This document shows positions 58,244-64,000 of a stretch of DNA of 64,000 bases, piece by piece. The notes beneath the pieces are model-generated. The model made no database searches and was not told where the DNA came from. It saw only the letters and a program-made list of their open reading frames with translations. Position 1 is the stretch's first letter, and each line of letters starts with the position of its first letter. Origin of the DNA: Girardinichthys multiradiatus (Eukaryota; Chordata; Actinopteri; Cyprinodontiformes; Goodeidae); contig NC_061818.1 of the NCBI RefSeq assembly GCF_021462225.1, positions 18,063,462-18,127,461 of the forward strand, read 5' to 3'. The translations under genes were made by a program, and so were the position numbers.

Positions 58244-58492
58244 ATGGGTTTGTTTGGGTTGAGTTTTTTTCAGAAAGTTTTTAATATCTATGAAACTGAA
58301 ATAACAGTGAATTTCCCATCAGCTTTCAGAGCAGCATCAGTTGAAGCCACATTTGAGCAAGAAGTTAAAGCTGTTGATGCAAATCTGACTGAAACCAAAC
58401 AGCGGCTCGGTTTCACGTCAACAGGGAACGCTTCGGTTAACCTCAGCCTTGGTTGTTTTTTCCTTTCACACATGCTTGATGTACCTGATTAA
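58244..58492 (+). other. Conserved post-C block with small open frame
   Basis: An 82-codon frame including TFEQEVKAVDANLTETKQRL and TSTGNASVNLSLG. The core (58,345-58,455) is repeated at about 1,490-1,600 and 33,285-33,395, where the frame is broken and CpG sites are lost. I do not recognise the peptide. It may be a decayed exon of an ancestral gene or a conserved regulatory block. Confidence 0.4.
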
Positions 58493-59104
58493 ATCTTTAC
58501 TTGTAATGAGTCATTGTTCTGTTTAAAAACATTTTCTTGATACACTGTTAAAACATTAGACAGCTGCAATAATCCATATGACATTTGTGAACAAAAGAAA
58601 ATGCAGTCACACAAGGCAGGTGTGACACAATCAATGTGCAGAAAGTAATGTGTTGTAATGAAAGAATTATGGTTTTGTTGAGCTGTTGCGCTTCAGAAAG
58701 AGGAAAAAACAGTCACAGTGGTCTTTCTTTACATCTTTTGACTTCAACAAATGCAGGTGTCAGTTATAGTATCTATAAATCACATAACATTCATACTTCT
58801 AGATAGGAATCTCAGTTTTGCAAATAAGAAAAATCATGGTCCTATCTGAAAAAGTTATTTCCCCACGTGTTAATTAACTAAATGGAATTATTCACATTTT
58901 TTGTTCAGTATCACCGGCCACAGGTAGGTAGGCCTTATTACTCCCAGATTGATGTAGTTTAGTTATTGAAGAAATCACTTAAATTTAACATGTCTGACAA
59001 CACAAAGAAAGCTTAATAATTTCAAAAAGCAACAAAAAGTGCTCCGATCTAAAGATATTTAGGAACAGATGAGAAAGTCAATCACATTTTTCAGTTTGTA
59101 TAGT

Positions 59105-59875
59105 CAAAGTATTTTTTATGACTTTATGGCTACAGCTTGAACCACAGCGTGAGGCCATGATCCACAAATTCAGAACACAATGGAAAAGAAGTGAACCTTT
59201 TAAGGACTGTTTGGCCTATCAAAATAACTCTAAAAGAACATCAGCAACTCATCAAGGAGGACACAAAGAATGCAAGATCAACATCTACAGCACTGCAGAT
59301 GTCACTTAAGGTCAGCTAAGGTCAGTGTTCATGATTCAATAATAAAAAAGAAACTGGGCGAACATCGATGGGAGAGTCCCAAGGCAAAAAGCACTACTGA
59401 CCTAAAAAAGCACAAAAGCCTCACTCATAGTTTCCAAAAAGAAACATTTTGATGATTCCCAAATTTCTGGCAAAATCTATGGATTGATGAGACAAAAGTG
59501 GAAATGATTGTAAGGCTTACACCCGAGCGCATCTAGTGTAATAATTAGCACAACATTTCAGAATTAGAGCAGCATACCTACAGTATAAAAGACTCCTAAA
59601 CATTTATCGCAAACACCTGAAGTGGCAGACGTTGCGGCTAAGGGCGGCAAAACATATTTATAATGTGAACTTTGATACAGTGGGACAGGTTGATATGGCT
59701 AGCTGTTTCCATTAAGAAATGAAAACCATCATTGGAAAACTTCTCTATGTATTTATTCAAGTTTTCTTTGTCTGGTATTAAAACATGTTCTATGATCAGA
59801 AACATTTAGAAATGTTAGTAAGGCAAAAACAGGAAGTCTGTAAGGGAGCAAGTACTTTTTCACAGCACTGTATTA
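59105..59875 (+). mobile_element. Decayed third Tc1-like element
   Basis: Broken frames resemble a different Tc1 transposase (NNSKRTSATHQGGHKE, VSVHDSIIKKKLGEHRWESP, WIDETKVE-like, YRKHLKW). It ends with AGTACTTTTTCACAGCACTG, a common transposon end. Many stops; inactive. Confidence 0.65.
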
Positions 59876-60014
59876 GGGTTAAGTTATAGCTTATGATGAA
59901 CTGGGTTATTCTTGTAATTAGGCTACCATTCAAATAATCCAATTTGGTTTAATCTACTGTGCGAAGAAGAGAAACTCCCCTCATATCAACATCTACACCA
60001 GCATGTTCTCTGTA

Positions 60015-60380
60015 GCTGCGGCTGGATCCTGTAAGTCTCATCATCATTCAACAATAAATGTTCATTAATGTGATTTAACTGATTCAAACTATATTCAACA
60101 TTCCATATGTCCCTCCACAGGTGTGAAATGCTGACATGGCGAGGCTCTGTAAACTCTGCAGCCCTCCAGCTGCCAGTTCATATTTCCTCTAGCTTGATTT
60201 AGACAAGATCAGACCCCTTGCAGGGAAAGGCCTGAAGTGTATTGGTAGTGCACTAAGTGTATGCACAACTGAAGATTTCCTAAAGAACAAGTTTAATATC
60301 AGTGTAGACACCATCTAATTAAACTTCGTAGAGAGAACACGCAGCCTGGAGACTCTGCCACTTCTTACCTGTACCAGATA
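60015..60380 (+). pseudogene. V pseudogene of the CEQLTQ family
   Basis: Short leader MFSVAAAGS near 60,004 with donor GTAAGT, acceptor CCACAG at 60,120, then a broken V (GVKC-stop, LQPSSCQFIFPL, GKGLKCIGSA). Stops and deletions occur throughout, and there is no RSS. Confidence 0.7.
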
Positions 60381-61230
60381 CTAACACAAACAACAGATTT
60401 TTTTCCCCAAAAAATCCCTGAAATCTTATGAATAGAAAGATACCAGAGAAAATTTGAAGACTGTAAAACAGTGATCAGAATCCTAGATGAGCACATGATT
60501 TGCCTAAATTAATTGGGATACACATAGATTTTCTAAAAAATAAATTAATTGTTCAATATAACATGACCTTTTATGGCAGTAACTTTTCTAATATCAGAAA
60601 ACTAAGCTTCATAGACATTTAAATTTAATAAGTAAATAAAATATGATGTTTCATATTTTTGCTAATGTTATTTTTATTCACACTAAAGAAATTATACCTT
60701 TTGAAAATGTAATCATAAATTCATATTTATGGTCTTTGACATGACTCTCATTTCGATTCAATACATTTTCTTATTGGCGAAAGTAAATGTTTAAAGAAAC
60801 AGTGACATTAATATTTTAAAATTTGGTATTACATCATATTACCATCCAGAACAGTGGTGCTGCAGTGGACTTTCATGGATCCTCTTCACCTTTTCCATCA
60901 GACACTTCTTACTCTTACTTCTTACTCATTTAAAACTGACCTATTATCAGTCCTGTATGGTGACTCTCCAGATTTATATGATTTATCAATCAGAACGTGA
61001 GTAAGACAACAACTAAATAACTTTGTGATATGGTGTTATGTGCGTAAAACCTCATCATGAACTTAAAACTAGAACTGCTGTTTATAAAAATGAACATAGC
61101 AGAATCCTTGTTTAAAACAGGTTGATGCATATGCTCATTCACCCCTTCCTGTCAGGAGGAGTAAATGCTTCAGCCTTACCTTTCTGACTGTGAACAGGCT
61201 GCCACAGGACATACCGCACATTTTAGCACG
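60381..61230. other. Intergenic, no gene seen
   Basis: AT-rich spacer between two V pseudogenes. Confidence 0.5.
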
Positions 61231-61665
61231 ATGAAGTACAGATCAGGACTTCTCCTTCACATCATCTGCATGGCGGGTGAGAGGAAGCAGACTGAACTTA
61301 AATCGAACTTTATGAAAATGTTTGCTAAAAGAAAGTTTAATTAGCATATTTGGTATTTTCAGGTGCTGAAGGTAAGAAGATGACTAAATCTGAACCAGTG
61401 GTTAAAAGACCCAGAGAATCTCACAAACTGACCTGTACATTCATTGGATTCTCATTTAGCAGACAGTATATAGCTTGGATCAGACAGGCTCCTGGAAAAG
61501 GACTAGAATGGCTTGTTTATATTAATACTGCCAGTGGCACATACTACTCCCAGTTAGTCCAAGGCTGATTTACCATCTCCAGAGACAACAGTAAAGAGAA
61601 GGTGAGTCTGTAGATTTATAGCCTGAGAACAGAAGATTCTGCTGTTTATTATTGGGCTTGAGAGA
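61231..61665 (+). pseudogene. V pseudogene with late stops
   Basis: Leader exon 61,231-61,276 (MKYRSGLLLHIICMA), donor GTGAGA, V exon from 61,363. The frame is good through [41 protein letters not shown] and YYSQLVQG, then TGA replaces the framework 3 Arg, TAG replaces a Gln, and the YYC Cys is Trp (TGG). The RSS is intact. Confidence 0.88.
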
Positions 61666-61704
61666 CACAGTGACTGAGGTTGGTTCAGCAGCTGTACAAA
61701 ACCC
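61666..61704 (+). other. 23-RSS of the 61.2-kb V pseudogene
   Basis: Heptamer CACAGTG (61,666-61,672), 23-bp spacer, nonamer ACAAAACCC. Confidence 0.85.
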
Positions 61705-62597
61705 CCCAGATATTTAAAATTTGTATGATCGAAGAGTTTAATTCAACTGTGAGGAAGTCTTGCTGCACAAGACATTAACAGGGAGATGAGAGCAGTACTG
61801 AAAGACTGAAAAAAATGATTTGTTTGTTAACTGGTTCTGAACCACAGTCAGAGATATATTGAAACAGACATATATCACAGATGTCCACAATTCTGAATTC
61901 ATACATTACTTTCCCAAAACAGGTTTAGAAAGGTTAAAGGAGGAGTTTCTCACACATGTTGTGTAACGATGCATTAAATTGTATTCCTGCAATCATTTTC
62001 TCTCAGTAGAATCTGGAGTCAATTCCACCTGGTCCAAAAGTGATTAATTAACTTGTGGACACTCTTCAGGGAACCTGCCTTCAAACTTGATTCTAGGTGT
62101 ATAAGAAACAATTAGAAAACATGCTACAGGTGGATGGGATGTAAATGCAAAATGATGCAGGTGCATGCGGATATCCAAGAAGGCTGCAGTGATCAAAGAT
62201 TTGTTTAAAAAGTTAATAATCTTAAATAAACATCAAACTAAGTTACCTGAATGACCCACAATATAAACCACATTTTCTTTGTTCCTATTTGTAATAGGAA
62301 CATTTAAATAAGACTGTTCAGTGTCATCATATACAGTAAGTTAACTGTTTTTACGACAACATTTGGGGCTGTGGGACATAAAGAGCTGTCCAACCAACCG
62401 TGTCATTTAAAGCTGTTTGTCACAAGGGATTAGGTTACCAGTACATAAAGCAAAGCTGTTTGATACTCCCTCTTCCTATAATGGATGCAAATCTGCCATG
62501 TTTTCAGTGTGTTTCTGTATACGGATCACACCCATCACTTAGGTCATCAAAAATCTCCAGCTTCAGAAGGAAGCTCTCACATTCCTACCTTCCCTGT
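61705..62597. other. Intergenic, no gene seen
   Basis: No V or other gene motif is recognisable. Confidence 0.5.
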
Positions 62598-62740
62598 TTC
62601 AGAATCAGAATCAGAATCAGAATCAGAAAAGCTTTATTGCCAAGTACGTTTTTGGACATACAAGGAATTTGTTTTGGCGTAGTCGGTGCAATACAGTACA
62701 AATTAAACAGTATAAACACATCTACAATATAATATAAATA
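62598..62740 (+). repeat. LINE/SINE tail with hexamer repeat
   Basis: A short AGAATC hexamer array (62,601-62,625) followed by GCTTTATTGCCAAGTACGTT, a tail sequence frequent in fish genomes as the 3' end of a retroelement. Confidence 0.6.
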
Positions 62741-62767
62741 TATGTGCACAGTTTTAAGTGTTTGCTT

Positions 62768-62806
62768 TATGGAATCCATTTCTACCAGTACAAGTGGTGA
62801 AACAAT
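62768..62806 (+). pseudogene. Tiny V framework 1 fragment
   Basis: TATGGAATCCATT...GTGGTGAAA matches the MESIPSSQVVK start of the V at 25.2 kb. Only about 38 bp remain. Confidence 0.55.
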
Positions 62807-62903
62807 GTGAGACGATGCAAATCTGATATCTTCAAGTCTTCTAAAGTGCTGCAAAGCAAACCCCGTTGAGTCATTGTGAGAAATAAGCTGCAGAGTACTA
62901 AGA

Positions 62904-63177
62904 TGAACGTTTTTTTACAATGACTGGGCCCATTTATGTGTTTTTCTTCCTCATTCTGCTGTCGAACTGTATAACATGAAGTTATGTCCAAAACATACTG
63001 ATCTAAAGTAATTGTGAATATTTCAATTAAGTATTTTTAATTTAGCAGGTACTGATGGTCAAACAAGGAGTAAGAACCAGTTGTTGAAAAGCCTTTAGAA
63101 TCTCACACACTGACCTGCACGTACCCCTAACATCTGAGCCACTGTCACCGCACTGTTGCTCTTTATTATTGTGCTTG
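62904..63177 (+). pseudogene. V pseudogene with large internal deletion
   Basis: Leader-like frame at about 62,919 (MTGPIYVFFFLILLSNCIT), acceptor GCAG at 63,047, GTDGQT then decayed framework 1. It jumps to VALYYCA-like sequence at about 63,150. A decayed signal with ACAAAATAT follows. CDR1 to framework 3 are gone. Confidence 0.75.
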
Positions 63178-63703
63178 AAGAGCTTCAGTGGATGAAGCTC
63201 ATTAAACAGCTGTACAAAATATCACACAATTATTGTCTCATTAAAAGATCCAACCATGAGGAATTTTCTTATTTTTTATTTTGTAGTTGTGGTTTTTTTA
63301 TTTCTTTATTTAAAATAACACAGTTTGGCATCTCCTATTTTATTTTACGATAAACTGTTTTTAAAAGAATTATGAAATTATTGTTTCTGTATTAAAAAGT
63401 GAAATATTTGTTTATATAATGAATTAATCAAATAAGTTTTTATATACTGTGTAATATTTGGGAACTTGTAAGGTTTAAAACAGAATTTGTAATTTATTCA
63501 ATACAATAAATAAATAAAAATAAACAGTTCTTTAAAATATCATTTACAAATTTTAGAATATTATATTGCTGGGACTGAATTTCATCTCTCAAAATGACAT
63601 TGCTTTCTGACTTGTATGCAAACTGAGTCAATTTCTCAATCACTGAGCTATAAAAAGTGCCTCAGAAAGTCAGTGGAGCTCATTTAGGGTTTTACCTTAC
63701 AGG
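63178..63703. other. Spacer with V promoter
   Basis: AT-rich. ATGCAAAC at 63,616-63,623 is an octamer-like element 88 bp upstream of the next leader. Confidence 0.5.
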
Positions 63704-64000
63704 ATGTGCCTTCTAACTCTCCTGCTGCTGCTGTTGGCAGCTGCAGGTGAGTCTCTCTGGGCTTCATAAAGCAAACAGATATTAATTTTTAGCTACAAAG
63801 TATTTACAAAGAAATGTTTGCTCTTTCAACAGATGTGAAGTGTCATCAGCTGACACAGCTGTCCTCCTTAACGCTGCAGCCAGGTGACCTTCTGACCCTC
63901 AACTGTCAGGTCTCTTATTCTCTGGACGACACCAGAACAAACTGGATCAGACAGCCTGTGGGTAAAGGACTGGAGTGGGTTTGTAGTGCACACATTGGAT
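63704..64000 (+). CDS. IGHV-like segment VC, cut by window end
   Basis: Leader exon 63,704-63,746 (MCLLTLLLLLLAAA), donor GTGAGT, V exon from 63,833. It is open to the window end: KCHQLTQLSSLTLQPGDLL, NCQVSYSLDDTRTNWIRQPVGKGLEWVC. It belongs to the same family as VB6. An extra Cys follows the framework 2 Trp. Framework 3 and the RSS are beyond the window, so function is unproven. Confidence 0.85.

Noticed and set aside
1..64000. Window as an ordinary TRA/TRD locus
   Set aside because: There is no array of F-G-x-G TRAJ segments, the D has 12-bp signals on both sides, and J has a W-G-x-G motif with a 23-bp signal. These features are of IGH type.

Overview
The window looks like AT-rich genomic DNA from a teleost (ray-finned) fish. 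It carries fish-type IGHV-like gene segments, seven well-preserved Tc1/mariner elements, and fish non-LTR retrotransposon pieces. The species cannot be named from the sequence alone. It is an antigen-receptor locus, not an ordinary gene region: nearly every convincing protein-coding piece is a V, D, J or C element, and most other long open frames are transposon or LINE fragments.

The main result is a hybrid locus. V segments are immunoglobulin heavy-chain-like, with a split leader, two V-domain cysteines, WVRQ/WIRQ framework 2, the YYCAR end and often an ATGCAAAT octamer upstream. They carry 23-bp-spacer recombination signals. Each V array is followed by one D segment with 12-bp spacers on both sides and one J segment with a 23-bp spacer and a W-G-x-G motif. 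This is the IGH rearrangement grammar, not the TRD grammar. The only constant genes present, however, are not Ig constants. Each is a small three-exon gene: one Ig domain, a 9-codon connecting exon with a cysteine, and a transmembrane exon with Arg and Lys in the membrane and almost no cytoplasmic tail. That is the architecture of a T-cell receptor alpha/delta chain. The inferred product is a TCR-like chain with an antibody-like variable domain.

Layout. 1-172: Tc1 remnant. 173-1600: sequence matching the DNA that follows each constant gene, so another cassette probably lies upstream. Cassette A: V segments 5.6-25.6 kb (intact at 6.5, 8.6, 15.1 and 25.1 kb; one with a doubtful leader splice at 23.9 kb; several pseudogenes), D at 28.24 kb, J at 28.64 kb, C at 31.25-32.02 kb. 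Cassette B: V segments 35.5-51.3 kb (intact at 38.3 and 49.1 kb, the rest broken), D at 53.28 kb, J at 53.68 kb, C at 55.74-56.47 kb. Cassette C begins after 56.5 kb with pseudogene V segments and an apparently intact V running off the window end. Intergenic blocks recur in the same order in each cassette, showing tandem duplication of about 24-32 kb units.

Six copies of one Tc1 (DD34E) family, one Tc1-like element with a full-length DD36E-spaced transposase frame, and nested LINE fragments are scattered between V segments, and one LINE piece abuts a truncated V. All genes in the receptor locus are on the plus strand, so V(D)J joining would be deletional. V and J both carry 23-bp signals, so direct V-J joining is disfavoured and each chain should include the D.
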